In this document: in pieces, positions 39,753 through 53,600 of the stretch
Layout: every line of letters begins with the position of its first letter
How positions within the stretch are numbered: the first letter of the stretch is position 1
NCBI GenBank assembly: GCA_026936325.1
Contig: JAPTHN010000018.1
Span: forward strand, 13,349,658-13,413,657
DNA length: 64,000 nucleotides
Reading direction: 5' to 3'
Source: Platynereis dumerilii
Lineage: Eukaryota > Annelida > Polychaeta > Phyllodocida > Nereididae
Made by a program: the position numbers and the translations under genes
The notes under the pieces: generated by a model
The model's database searches: none
What the model was told of the DNA's origin: nothing
Seen by the model: the letters and a program-made list of their open reading frames with translations, nothing else

Positions 39753-40527
39753 TAAAGAGATAATTCCATCTTACCTTTCAAATGTCTGCCATGTTATTCC
39801 AAATTGAACGACAATACATTTGTCCTGCATCCGTTGAATAATGAGCTTGAATTCTGACTTTGTTGAATCAGCATGTTGGTTTTGAGGGGAAGTGTATTTT
39901 TGTCAATGGTATCTTTATGCACCAGAAAAACACAGAACAAACGAAGATATTCACTGAGAATGCAAAATTTCCTTTAGATTTCTTTTACTATTTATGGAAG
40001 CCAAGTAAAAGTTGATGATCTTTTGGAATACAGATCTATGAAAGACCACATTAGATTAAGTAGTTCACCTCAGTATAGTTTATGTATTTTAATGACTCGA
40101 GTAACGCAAGCACCATTTAACCTTTAAATGTACACTTAGCACTGTCTACTCTCAAAGTGACCTAATTAAGGATTTTTTGTTTGTTTACATTTTGCTAGTT
40201 CTCGTATATAGAGCAAACAACAATCATTGCTATATAGCCAGTATGCTGTCTCATAGTACCAGTGATACACATACACAATTTGGAATCAATCAGTTTTCTG
40301 GGAGATAAGGCAGTTTTAGTAAATTTTAGAGCATTTTTTCATAGAATCGCCAAATCTTTCGATTGCTAAATAATATTTAATGCTTGTAATCTCACATACC
40401 GATGCGTAATAGAAATATATAAATACAGTATACTGGCCATGTTATATTGTAATTGAATAGGTTTCTTGTCTAAAGTTTAAAATGTAATGATTAACTAGGT
40501 CGCTTCGCATAGAGAAAACGGTACACA
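39753..40527. repeat. segmental duplication, copy 2 (empty site)
   Basis: Second copy of 36905-37649, about 2.85 kb downstream, without the GGGGGAACGGGGGC element. The splice-donor context is conserved. Confidence 0.8.
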
Positions 40528-41423
40528 GTGTTAGGGACTTATGATGACTGAAAGGAGCATAATATATTATATTCAGCAGTGACAGCTGTAACATTGCAAG
40601 AATATACAAACATTTGAGATATATCCAAAAAAACCTTGTTCCATTTCAATCTGTTGTTTTTTCTGCTTTCTGTGTTATTTTACGATTTTCAGAAAAAACT
40701 AAATCTGTTAGTCCTCCTGTTAAACTTCCACATTTATTTCTGAAAACTATATTGAAATTGACTGGTATAATGTTGCTCTTTCACAAGACTGCCTAATTGT
40801 GTGTTTTCATACCTTAGGTTTGCAGGCATAAGAAACTTGTTAAAGTAATTTCTATAAAAAAATTCATTTTTTGCTTGTTTTGTTTCCATAGCAACAAGAA
40901 AATAAAAGTTTAGATCTTGATTATGACTTTTTTTGGAAAGGCTTATTGGTGATGGCAATATCTTGAAAAAATGAAATAATTCCTTAAAATAGGAAAAAAC
41001 TTACAGAGGAAAATGTTGGTAACTTGCACCTGGATTTTTGTGAGATGGTTGCCACGGAAACGAAAATAGCAAAAAAACTTGACGTTGAAAGTGGTAAAAT
41101 TTCTCCAGAGCCTGTATATATTTTTTTTAATCAAACTCCTCAAATAATGGAGTTAGGTTTATGGATAGGGTTAGGGTTGAGTTTTGGTTAACTGTGTTAT
41201 TTTAATTAAACCTCAGTAACAAATCTCCTCGCATGTCAATTGTCTCTTATTTTTGGTGTTATATACCACTGAAATAGCCATAACTGGCAAAAAAACAGCA
41301 AAAAACCTCTTGCTCCCTTAATTTATGTGAGCAGTGTATTATCAAAATGATGTAAATTTCAAGATTCAACTGCACAGGTGTTAGGTAATCAATAATTCAA
41401 GTAATCTTGTGTTCAGATAAATT

Positions 41424-41646
41424 TCAGTACAGCCTTTGCGTATGAACCCAATTGTACATCATTTCGCATATCAGAACAACAGCACTGCCAGCACAACAAG
41501 CAGCGACAATCATTATAAAAAGCTGAATATCTCCGAAACTGATTTTCTTGGTCTGGACGGAGGCTTCTTCGCACACGTTGCTATGGTTACCCATGTGCTT
41601 CATTCTCCACTTCCGCAAGTAGCCACTCTCCCAGAGGATTTTCATT
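41424..41646 (-). CDS. gene B exon 11: M4 and C-terminus
   Basis: MKILWESGYLRKWRMKHMGN, the conserved NVCEE cysteine, M4 (IQLFIMIVAACCAGSAVVLI), and short tail HTQRLY. Confidence 0.92.
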
Positions 41647-44600
41647 CTGGTAAATATAAGTTTAAACGAATCAATATTATGCAGTTATAAGACCGCCCCT
41701 TCTGCGGTCATGAAGCAGTCTCTCGTAGGGTGCGGTCTCTCATCGGGGTGAAAAATTCACTAAAAATACTACTTAGTGAAGGAGGGAGGCGGTCACATGA
41801 GGCAAGTCCGTCTTACAACAGGGAGTCTTACAACGCAGGCACCACTGTATATGGAAAAACTAATTCAATATTAGATTTAAAATAGATACATCCTTGTTAT
41901 GTAATGGTCATCATACAATGCTGTTTCGTGTTCTGTTAGAAACAGTCAAACAGGTTGCCTAAAACATTTGGTTTTTTAAAAATGTTTTCTCAATGGGAAA
42001 CTTGCTAAAAACGTAGAACGACAAAATGAAAGTTCTATTAGAGTGATGCACTTTGATAAAGAAAAAATAAGGATCAGTTCACTGTGAAAAATTCACTTCG
42101 TGATTCATGATAGCTGATGAAGTGTCATCTTCTATACACTTCAACCTCTCTATTACGACCACCAGTGGTTCCAGGCCATACTGGCCGCATTAGCGAGGTG
42201 GCCGCATTGGAGAGGTTCTCAACTTCCCAAAACGACCACAAGGGGTGCTGGCTGACTGCTGAACACCAGAGGTCTCACTTACAGCAGGGGGCAATTAAAT
42301 GTTTTTGTTTTATCAACACAAACAAAACTGATTTTGGAAGGCTGTACACTTGTTTATCAATCTATCTTGCTATCTGTCCATCTGGATCTATCTATATATT
42401 CTCATTTAGAAACAAGACATTGCTCAAAACTATCATGAATATCAAAATTATCAAAACAAGCAAAACTGATCTTAGAAAGCTGTAAACTCGCATATCTATT
42501 TATCTTGTTATCTGTCCATCTAGATCTATCTATCTATGGTCATTTAAAAACAAGACATTGTTCAAAACTCGCATAATTTGCATGTAAACATAATATTTAG
42601 ATATCTGCTATAACATGTCAACTGACATATGTCAAAAGCACAATTAGAGTGAGTAACTCAATTGAGTGTTGAAGCTCTTGATTGGTATTGAAGGGCGAGA
42701 TATGAATGTGGTGTTTCATTCAAAAGTGCAATTAATTTAGGCCTCAATAGGCAGAACAAGGATGGGTGGCTCGAGAACCTGCATATTCTTCTTCTGATGG
42801 ACGACACAGTGGTTGTTGCCACTTCCAGAGAGGCCATGCAAACCAAGCTACAACTACTCAAAGAATGCAGCGACTCCCTTGGGATGAAAATTAACTCCTC
42901 CAAGTCACAATTCATGTGTGTGAATGGGCAAACATCTCTATTTGATCTGGGTGACAGAACTATTGAACATACCGACAGCTATACATACCTTGGGGCTCTG
43001 ATCAGTGACGACTCAATAGCGAGTCAAGTGAAGGCACACTTCCTACAAAAGAATGCACATTTGCACAAGTTCTCGTCATTCCTAATGAGACATGCAGATA
43101 TGCCCGTCTACATGAAAATGGAAGTTTGGAAGAGTGCATTTCAAAGTGCCATATTCTACTGCTGCGAGACCTGGTTCACTAAAAACTTAAAACCAGCTGA
43201 GTCTGCCTACATGTCCACTCTGAAACACTTGCTTGGAGTCCGTCAGAATACATGCAATGACATTGTTTGTGCTGAGTTACAAATTGGGTCTGCAAAGAGC
43301 TTTATACTTCAAAGGCAACATCAGTTTCTGAACCGTCTAATATCGAGGTCAGACTACAATGGATCTTACATTGAAAGGATAGTAAGAATGGCCGTGGAAG
43401 TGAAATGCCCAGCTGGGAAGATGATAGAAAGCTTTCTAAGTGCCCCACGTGAGAGAAAGTATGTGGAAGAATCGAATCTGCAAATCATTGCAAAAATAAA
43501 TGAGTCGGAAACATCCAGGAGGGAGGTTTATAGATCACTGAATCCCACATTCACAAAACATCGCATGTATGAGAAGGCTGCTGATATCCCTGAAGTGCAC
43601 CGTATTGCAGCAACCAGGATACGCATGGGATCCCACAGGTTAAAGATTGAGACTGGAAGGTGGTCCAGGATTGCCAAAGAAGACCGTCTGTGTCCATGTG
43701 GTCAAATACAGACTGAAGCACATGTGCTATGCTCGTGTGTTCTAGCTGCTGATACTCGCTCAAAATTCCAGTTAAATTTCCAATCAATTTTTCACTTAAT
43801 GAACAGTGACTGTAAAAATCTGTGCAAGTATATTTATGAAATTATTAAGCTATATGAAGCAATGTAAATCTCATATATAGTTCAGAATTGAAAACCTCGA
43901 TTTCATGATGTAAACTATCATAATTGGTCTCCGGACAATAAATCTACTACTACTACTAGGGGCTAATTGCTTATTGGCATTATCTGTTGACGTGGCTTCC
44001 TTTGTACCCCATCCTCAATTGTCATTCAGCTTGCTACAATTGTTCTGGGTTATGTCTTTTCATTGCAAGTTAAGCAAACAGACGGACAGACAGAGTGTCG
44101 CCCGTACGCATTTCTGCTTGATACAACACTTACAGCTGCTCAAGACAGCACTGTCCTTAATAGAAGAGGTCTAAATGGGACTTCTGTACCTGAGAAAGTG
44201 CCCGCATTTGCGAGTTGGCCGCATTAACGAGGTGCCCGCATTAGAGAGGTTTTAACAAGCATAAAATACAGGTCAAATATTCGGGTACATCTTCGTAAAA
44301 TAACTGACTTTGTCGATTTTAAGAAGGGACTCAAGACACACTTTTTTAGTCAATGTTACGGTGTATAATTATATTACCTGTTTTTATGATTTTAACTTCT
44401 ATTTTAATTTGTCAAATTATTTCATATTGTCAAAGTGCATTGAGATGCCTATATGTAATGCGCTATAGAAGAATAAATTATTATTATTATTATTTTCCTG
44501 GCCTTTGTGGTCGTAATGGCGAGGTGCCCGTATTAGAGAGGTGGTCATAAGGTGAGGTTGAAGTGTACTTTCAACATGGGAAACATAGAGGCAGTTTGAT

Positions 44601-47600
44601 TAGTCATGATCAAGAGAAGGCCATTTGACTTGTCATAACTGATTTTGGATTGAAAATCAGATGCATGATCCTTTTGTTTGGCTGTCACCAACAAGAGGGA
44701 TAAGTCTCCTTCAATCAAATTAACATTGAAAGTATTGAGTATGATCATGACAAATCATCTGTATGATGACACGAAGCGCCATTTTCACAGTTCACACTCT
44801 TTTTCGGTATCAAAGTGCATCGCTGTAATGCGAAACTTTCTCGATTCAATGGATTTCCTTCATTATTAGTTTTGATAGGCATGCCTTTTGTCTTTATATT
44901 CATTATTGTCTTTTATTGATCCTCAGTGTTTTATCTGTAAATAAATTGAGACATTTTATTTATAGCTTTCATGTTTTTAGATTAGAAATTAATATTTCTT
45001 ACTGATTAGAAAATGGCGCATTGTAGGGGGAGTTCTTCGGCATTGCGATCGCAAAATATGCTGGGAAGAATTTTTCGCGGATTAGCGCCCAGTTGCAGCC
45101 TCTCTTGAATGCAATTTTGACCAAGTCGGTCTTGTCGCCCATGACAACGGCTGTTCTGTTGCCGTAGAGCACATTCTGGACTCCCCTGTTTATGCTCGAG
45201 AACCTCGTTCGAGTCCACAGCTTTCCATATACAGAATCAGGGGAAGATTTCTGAAAAGGAAATTGTGGAAAAGAAGTTTTATAGACAAGTACAAAAACTT
45301 TTGAGAAGGACAAAAAATTATCATTATTTCCATTCATAGTTTTTCTAGTTAACTGAATGACAAACCAGAAAAGGAAAAATTTTAAACAAGTTAAGGGCTG
45401 TCCTCGATTTTTTGACATTATCGAGCCAGTCAGTAGCGATATGATTCAATGAGGGATATTTTCAATTTTGACCTGATTGCTGAACCAGGCCGTCAGAAGT
45501 GGCAACTGTGTAGTAACTGTGAATGGGAGTTCACTTCAAACATCTGACAGCATCAATAGATCGGAGAGTTGACCTATTTTAGAAAAAATCAATACTGGTC
45601 ATTGCGAAACAGCGATTTATACCATGTTAAACCTACTTCCAGCAAATTCCGATGAGCGTCATTCTCCGCCACATAGACAATGCAATGAGGGTCATCAGCG
45701 ATATCTTTGAGGCTGTCGAATTGAGCCGTCTTTTGGTTAATCGTTAATGACATCATCAGGTTGCCTGAAATCATCGCAGTCACAAGAAACGCCCCAAAAT
45801 AGTAAAATTTCATCATTATGAAGCCTGGTGATGATTCCGGTTCTCTTGGTAGTCCTGTTAAAAAAAAAAAAGACTTCAAAAATAATCATCTTGCAAATTT
45901 TAATTTACACGGATGAAAGCATACTAATTAAAGCATTTATATACAAAGGAGAATAATGACCTGATCAGCGACATTGAACCGCCAGACTACTCAAGATATC
46001 GACTAAATAGCCAATTTGCAATTTTCTTCATGATTAAAAAATCAATCACATAATGTTTGAAGGAGTTATTATGTTATTCTGAAGAATTATGAATTACTGA
46101 GTCACTGAAATAAGTGAAATTGTTGATTTTCATGAAATTTAAACCAACAAATTTGGGGTCAGCCATGCTTGCCTTGTTGTTGAGTCTATATGCCAGAATA
46201 CTACTTCTACGACAGGGGATCATTTAATTTAATCGTATTGTGAAAGCCAAATTTGGCAAGAGTGAATTTTACAGTCTGTCACTTTGATATAGAAAAAATG
46301 AGGTTCACTGTGAAAAATGCACTTTGTGACTCATGATAGCCGATGAAGTGTCATCTTCTCTACTTTCAACATGGGAAACATAGAGGTTGTTTGATTAGTC
46401 ATGATCAAGAGAAGGCCATTTGACTTGTCTTAACTGATTTTAGAATGAAAATCAGATGCATAATCCTTTCGTTTGGCTGTCACCAACAAGCCGGATAAAT
46501 CTCCTTTTTATAAGTCAAATTAACACTGAAAGTATTGGGTATGATCATGACAAATCATCAGCATGCCATTTTCACAGTGCAACAGTCCACTCTTTTTCTA
46601 AATCGAAGTGATAGACTGTAATGGGCTTGAACATGTATGTACCTTTTGTTGCAGCCATCCCAGCAGCTGACAGCAAAGACGTCAACAATGAAAAGCGCTT
46701 GCTTCTGTGCTCCGGAAGTTTGACCGACCATCTTTCCAGGAGATAGAGAGCAACAGCCACAGACATGATAGTGACTGCCCAGGTTATCCAGACCTCAGAC
46801 TGAAGGAAATGGCCAAAATACATACATGAAAGGGTCAAATAAAATATCTGCATGCAAATGTTCCACTGCACATCAAGCACTGTATAAATTGTGAAATTAG
46901 ATTTGGATGTTAAGGTAGGAAATTATTAACGGAGCTATTATTTCTTTTCAGTGTGCGACATCCTGGAATGTTCGTTTCTAAATCAAACTTCACCAGTTAA
47001 GAAATACCCCCACCAGGAATTACTTATTTCAAGACTCCACAGACTGAATTCATTTATTTAACTAAAACTGGACAAGAAATTATTAATTAAAAAAACGCTT
47101 CAGCTTGGCATCTAAAATTCTGGTCCCTAATGTGTTCATCTTCCTCCCGGGATCTCCTCTTGTTTGAACTTTAATTTTCAAAGTTGACTTCTTTGCGCTA
47201 CATTTAAGGCTTAATTGTATAACTAACCATACCTGTAATAAATTGAAGATGAACACATTGTATTCCTTGGTTCTCATGACAACTCCACTCGGCTCCTCCC
47301 AAAACGGATACGTGAAATCGACGACTTCCGCCCTCTCTTTGGTGATGGTCAGACCCGTGAGGATCATGTCGATCTTCTGCAAGTGAGCAATGGAATTAGA
47401 TGAAGTGAATAATGTAAGGTGCATCTGGTAAAGTTGGAACAATAAAAATCATGCACAGATATTATGCAGCCCAAATTTCAGATTATTTACAATTCATATT
47501 ATATACCAGGCATTATCCAGGCATTCTCTCATATCATTTCATAAAATTTCATTTCTTCACATGAATAACATGAAGACGTATTGCATACAAAGTAATTTAT

Positions 47601-50600
47601 AAAGAACACATTTAAAAATCAAAAGAAAAGAATAGAGATGAATGAATATCTTGTTTTGTTTTAAATGGAAGAGGTTCTTAAGAGGTTTTTAAAAAACTAT
47701 GGCACCGCGAGGCTCAGTACTGACAAGCGGTATTTATCCAATTGTATGATGCTAACCATCCATTTCCTCTCAGCCAAAAAAGGATATGTTAGTAGCTGAT
47801 AGTCGAGCGTTCTCAGATATCGCCTTCTATTCAGAAAATGTGTGCATTGTGCCACTTTATGATTTATATAATTCAAATGTTCATCTTTTGTTAAATTACT
47901 ATGTTAAGTTCAGATCAGCCAAATATTATCTGAGTGTGTAAATACCCCTCTTAAGACAGCTCCTATTGCCCCTGACCACTGGCCATTGTCCTTCTTGGCT
48001 CCTGTCGATTTGTACTTGATGTATTCAGCACTGTAACAGATCATCAGTTATATGATTTATAGTTTTTGTGTCCGAGAGCAGGGCCTCGGGCCCTTTGTCG
48101 TCATCAATGGGATTGTCATATCAAAGTTGGTGTTGATCGAAAAGCATTTCACAGATGCAAGAACAACCCAAAGTTATGATGCCATTATGATGCCCAGTGT
48201 TTACACTGTTGCACTAGATGCCCTGGCTTTAATCTTATGTCTTACTGCTCTAAATAGTTAACTTTAATCCCCCAAATTCCTCCTTGCTCAGCAGACGATA
48301 TCTGAGAAGCATCTTCTTCTTCTTCCCTTTGGCCCTTCCGCCCTGAGACAAAGTGGGGTGCACCACAACCTGAGATTTATACTTCGGCCAATTACTAAAG
48401 ATAGACAGATAGACAGATAGACACATAGATAGACGGATAGATAGATTGATAGGTAGATTGATAGATCTATAGATAGAATGCAACTTTTAACAATTTATAG
48501 AGATGTGTTAATGTAATGATCATATCCCATTGAGTTATAAGGGTTATTAAATTGCTCGAGGACACGGTGCATGCATTGCATGCTATTTTTAAGTACTGTA
48601 GCATCTCAATTAATAATAAATTATTATGTTTTCGTACAACAATTGGGGATACGTACCTGAAATTGAAAACTTGCTGAAAATGTTGCATTATTTCGATGCA
48701 ATATCCGAAGTAGTAAAAGAACTTTTTCTTGTTCTTCCTTACTTTCTTCCTGACTGTGAAAGGCTCGTACTGAAAAATAAATGTTATTCTTACAGACTGT
48801 TGCATTGAGAAAATGGCACTTTGTGTGTCATCATGGCGATGATTTTCTCATGATCATACCCAATACTTTCAATGTTAATTTGATTTAAGGAGACTTATCC
48901 CACTTGCTGGTGACAGCCAAACGAAAGGATTATGCATGTGATTTTCACTCTAAAACCAGTTATGACAAATCAAATGGCCTTCTCTTGATCATGACTAATG
49001 AAACAGCCTCAGTGTTTCCCGTGTTGAAAGTGCAGAAGATGACACTCCATTGGCTCTCATGAGTCACAAAGTGCATTTTTCACAGTGAACTGGTCCTCAT
49101 TTTTTCCATATCAAAGTGACAGACTGTAATATAGAAGACTTAGTATCTCTTGCAGACAGGTTAGTCCTGATTGAAGGCTACTCACTAAAATGCAGTATTT
49201 ACTTGTTGACACAGCTGACATCATTACAGGCGTTTTATTTAGTTTGAGCTTCTTGGGATTTTTTTCCAAGCCAGCAAGGCAGATCAAGCTGAGGACATCA
49301 TTGCTCCTGACCAACATAGTTGTGATATGCCAATAAGCTCTTCGGATGTCAGTCAGTGCTCTGAACCAATCGAACAGGCTGATTCTGCGATGTTTTCTCT
49401 TCATTTACAGTTGAATGTCTAGAATCTCACAGTTAATAAAATGCCTGTAGGGCCACGCATAATTGATTCTTAGCTTCGCGGACCCGCCGACACAGTAGAT
49501 TTCCTGCCGATGGAAAAAAAAATTGAAAAGAAAACAAAATGTTTTTTTTTCACATTAAAAAAATTTTTTTTTCAACCTTTTTTTTGTCCTACCGACCGAC
49601 CCTAGAAAAAATGCCTTGAGACGAATCCGAGAAGCTAAAGATCAATTATGTGTGGCCTAAGTTGTCATTTTGAATGCAAAGCATTAAAAGGGATAGACTT
49701 ACCGGAATGACAGCAATGCGAAGGGTTCGTCCTTGGAAATTTATTGATCTCTTTTCTAAATTTTTCTGCAGACCACATTCGCAGGGCACTTGGCCATCGC
49801 AGAAGCATATCTGCAAAAATGATTATTATGAAGGTTTTATTTAAAATTACATCTTTCCATGTCAAATTGATATTTCAGCGATTTACGAGGGGTTTCCACC
49901 AGAAATTTAACGCACACATTTTATTTACAGTCCTTGTCATACTTACGTGGGATCTCAAGTTCTTTTCTATGCTGTTGAACTGTGATGTCAGAGATGACAC
50001 TATTCTAGCATTGCAATATATTTAAATTAACTTCAAGCTGTGATGTCATTTTAAACTGGGTCAGATTCCCCAGCTTCTAGCCAATGTGAATCCACCAAAC
50101 TGAGCATCACAGTTTCAACTCAGTGTCAGAGTGAAAATTGGGTCTGGGAAAAACCCATGCACGTTTGACATCACAGCCTCTCAGCCAATGGGCTGCCAGA
50201 ACAAATATACATAACATAAGCCATGTGTTTACAAACAAATTGTCAAAGCCTTCTGTTTATATCAACTTCCATCAAAGTTTAAAGTTGTAAGTTAGCAAGT
50301 GTATAGATTAATCAAACAACTCCGTGGGAATTATAACAGTTGTCTACTTATTAACTGTGAATGCTCACAAAGCTGCCATTTGGTGGGATTAGACTGGTGA
50401 TTGCTGTGATAAATCATTGGGATCACAAATATAATGCTTCCTTCAATATATCAATGTTTGAACTGTGATGCGTAGTTTACTGTCAGCCCATTGGCTATCA
50501 AGCTGTGATGACATGGTTTTAGGGGCTATCCATGATAAAATTCTTACTCTGACACTGTGTTGAAACTGTGACACTCAGTTCAGGAGGATCAACATTGGCT

Positions 50601-53600
50601 AGAAGCTGGGGAATCTGACCCAGTTTGAAATGACATCACAGCTTGTAGTTAATTTACATATCGATGGTGAAAGTGCAAAAACTCGTAAGTCAAAAAAAGC
50701 TGTTTTTCAGAAATTGAAAAAAACTGTCAAGTGTCTTTTTTTAAGGTAATGTTTATTAATAAGTGAGTTATGGCCAACTGGATACATAGAAAGTGACACC
50801 CTATTGTAGTGAATTTTTTGTCAGAGGTCGTTTACCCCTTGCATTGATGTTACCATCAGATGTGATTGAAAATGTCGACTTACGAGGTTTTGCACTTTCA
50901 CTTTCTACCCGTGCAAAACCTTGTAACTCGATCATTTATCACACTTTAAAGCAACTTGCAGCATTGAATATACTTTCAATCTATGTATATACAGTGAAAA
51001 TTATAATTTGCCTATGACAGATTGCAATAACAAATTTTATTGAGTGGCTACAATGGCAAGAATGAGGAAAATGACATTTTTTCCAAATTTCGTGCACTCT
51101 CTTTTTCAATAGCCTACATCACCAAAACAAATATAGGGAGGAACTATTTTTTTTAATCAGGAAACTTGCTGGGAGTCATAAAAAAGTAACACAGTAATTG
51201 TTTTTCAAAAAAAGTTGAAATATCCCACAATATGTGCTTCAAAGTTCTGATTTGAGTTACGAGGTTTTGCACTTTCACTTTTTGAAACATATCGACATAC
51301 AAGGTTTGGTGAAATCATTCTGTAACCAGTGTGTTACAGCTTCCAAAAATAGCAAACTGGCAAGGTAATCAACTGGCAACGTGTATTGGATATTAAAATA
51401 GTCATTCCACCAAAAATCTAAAAATAGCAAAATTTTGACATACGAGGTTTTGCACTTTCACCATCGATATATTGCAATGCTAGAATAGAGTAATCTCTGA
51501 CATCACAGTTCAACAGCATATAAAAGAACTTTAGATTCCGCGTAAGTATGATAAGCACTGTAACTTACTTCGTACAAAAATGTGCCCCAGTAAAAAAAAA
51601 AACACCAAAGGATTTTTATTGAAATTTTTGAAAGAACTTCAAGAATGGATTTTACTAGAAAGAAGATCTGGAAGAGAGGCATCACATGCCGCTTCCAGCA
51701 CTACTTAAGCTAAAGCTAAAACTATACAGTGTAACCTCGAGTAAACGGTTTATTCTCGTCAACCAGTTTAGCACTTTTTCTTTATTGGCTTCAGCCAGTT
51801 TTATGTATTTCTTGAGTGTACTTTTATCTCATAAATTTTTGTAAATGTTTGTATTGCTTTTTCTTCTTTTATATATTTGGATCACATTATCATTAATGAC
51901 CTGTTTACCTTTATTCCACTTCGTGTAATGGGTATAACATGCGCAGCATAAAAACATTTAAAATGTTAATCAGGAATAACATTACATGTTGGCACATGCG
52001 GATTAGCATTATAATTACTAAAAATAATATGCGTAATATCCTCTGAACACAAAGTTAATATGAACACTCACTTGGTCAAATATTTCCAGAGCGTACAACT
52101 CGGCTGATGTGTGTGCATTGTCAATACCTTCCATTATAACCAACTTCTTTAACAAGATGTTCTTATGCAGATCAATGACACGTGACATGTTTAGGCATTT
52201 GACGAGATCATAAGCGGATGAAATGTCCTTTGTTATGAATGTTATGTCCATAAAAGGAATCATCAGGGTGGATGTGGGTTCAGCGACGGATGCCTGAATA
52301 ATGAATATGCCAAGTGAATAGAAAAAGTCTGTCTCTGTCGGACAAATTACCACCATAACACATAACTACACCCAATTGACAAATAATTTAATGTGAATAG
52401 GTCTGTCTCCATATGGGGATTACGACAGTGATTATGGGTAGGTGGCACTACGATAAGGGGGTATGCTATTTTAGTCTTTGGGGAAGCCCACCTGATGACA
52501 TATGTCTGGTCTGTGCAAATTAAAAAAAAAAATCCGGTGACCAACAGTTAATAATGATCTAGTTGTTAACATGTTATAATCCATAGATTAATACATAAAT
52601 CCGAACTGCAAATGGAGACGGGCTATTTTCAGTCACTTCATCTCTAACTAATTGATAATTTCATATAAATTTAATTTGAATTTAGACTGGATGCCCAATT
52701 GCATCCAAAAATGCAAAACTGTCAGCAATAACAAACATTTTTTCCATCTTGTGGAAGCAACTTCCACCAAAGGTGTTATTGTCAATAACACATTACATCA
52801 GTCTGCTCACAGACTCTAAATGAACAGCGCAGCTGGAGAGTCTGCCAGAAATCGGATGACCTCCAGCTGACACATTTATCAATATTCAAGTAGGTCAGGG
52901 CATGTCCAGGTAGAGGGACCTCATCACTTGTGCTCTTACACACAGCTGAGCTGCCAGCAAGACATAAACAAATTGTAATCAACAAGGTTAAACGATCATT
53001 GAGTGCACATGTATGCACTGCCAATGAGCACCATAAAATTCTGATGATTTCAAATCCTTTAACAGCCTTTTCCAGCATGATTTAAATGATAGTTTATGGT
53101 TTTCTCCAAAGAAACTAATTAAAACAACAAACAGACAACAATGAAACACTAAAGCATTCATTCAATTGCTTTGAGAGATCTGAAACAGTTAATTATGTCT
53201 GTCACACCAAAGAAGAGTTAATCTTTTTGTTACAACTTCACAAATAATGTATGTTGTGGTCACTGGTCAGCGCAAGCTTATACTGAGAAGTGAGGGTGCT
53301 CGTGCGTGGCTGTCTGGCTGGCTGCCAAACAGGGACTACTCACAATTCCCTGGGCAGGAAAAATTATGACTCTGCCAAAAAAAGTTCCACAACAAGTACC
53401 ACTTTGCAGCAATAGCAGCATTCTAATAATAAAGTGGCCGATTAAAAGTTATTTAATATTCAATTCTAGACCTAATTCAACAGACCAAGTCGTTACTGCA
53501 CTTCACTTAAAAAAAGAGGTCGTTACTGCATCTGATATCTCTTATGCATGATGTAAAATATGAACTCTTGTGTGCAGAGTAACATTACATTGTGTTATTG

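Larger units (their letters stand above)
42137..44565. mobile_element. pogo-like TA element with AACCTCTCTATTACGACC ends, inside M1
   Basis: Ends CACTTCAACCTC and complement, flanked by TA. Subterminal words such as GGCCGCATTAGCGAGGTGG recur near 42185, 44205 and 44510. Its interior is filled by two LINE pieces and by a 128-bp direct repeat with ATCT runs at about 42312-42570. No transposase. Confidence 0.8.
42041..44825. mobile_element. M1 MITE split by nested insertions
   Basis: Left part 42041-42136 and right part 44566-44825 together make one M1 copy, TA flanked. The break lies at CATCTTCT(A/C)TA, where intact copies read on into CTTTCAACATGGGAAAC. Confidence 0.85.

Noticed and set aside
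42797-43867. 356-codon ORF as an independent host gene
   Set aside because: It starts in the RT catalytic box, ends in a LINE-type Cys motif and is followed by a (CTA)n tail.
48250-48483. Minus ORF with a basic tail as an extra gene B exon
   Set aside because: Genes A and C have no equivalent, and adding it would break the exon 5 to exon 6 phase.
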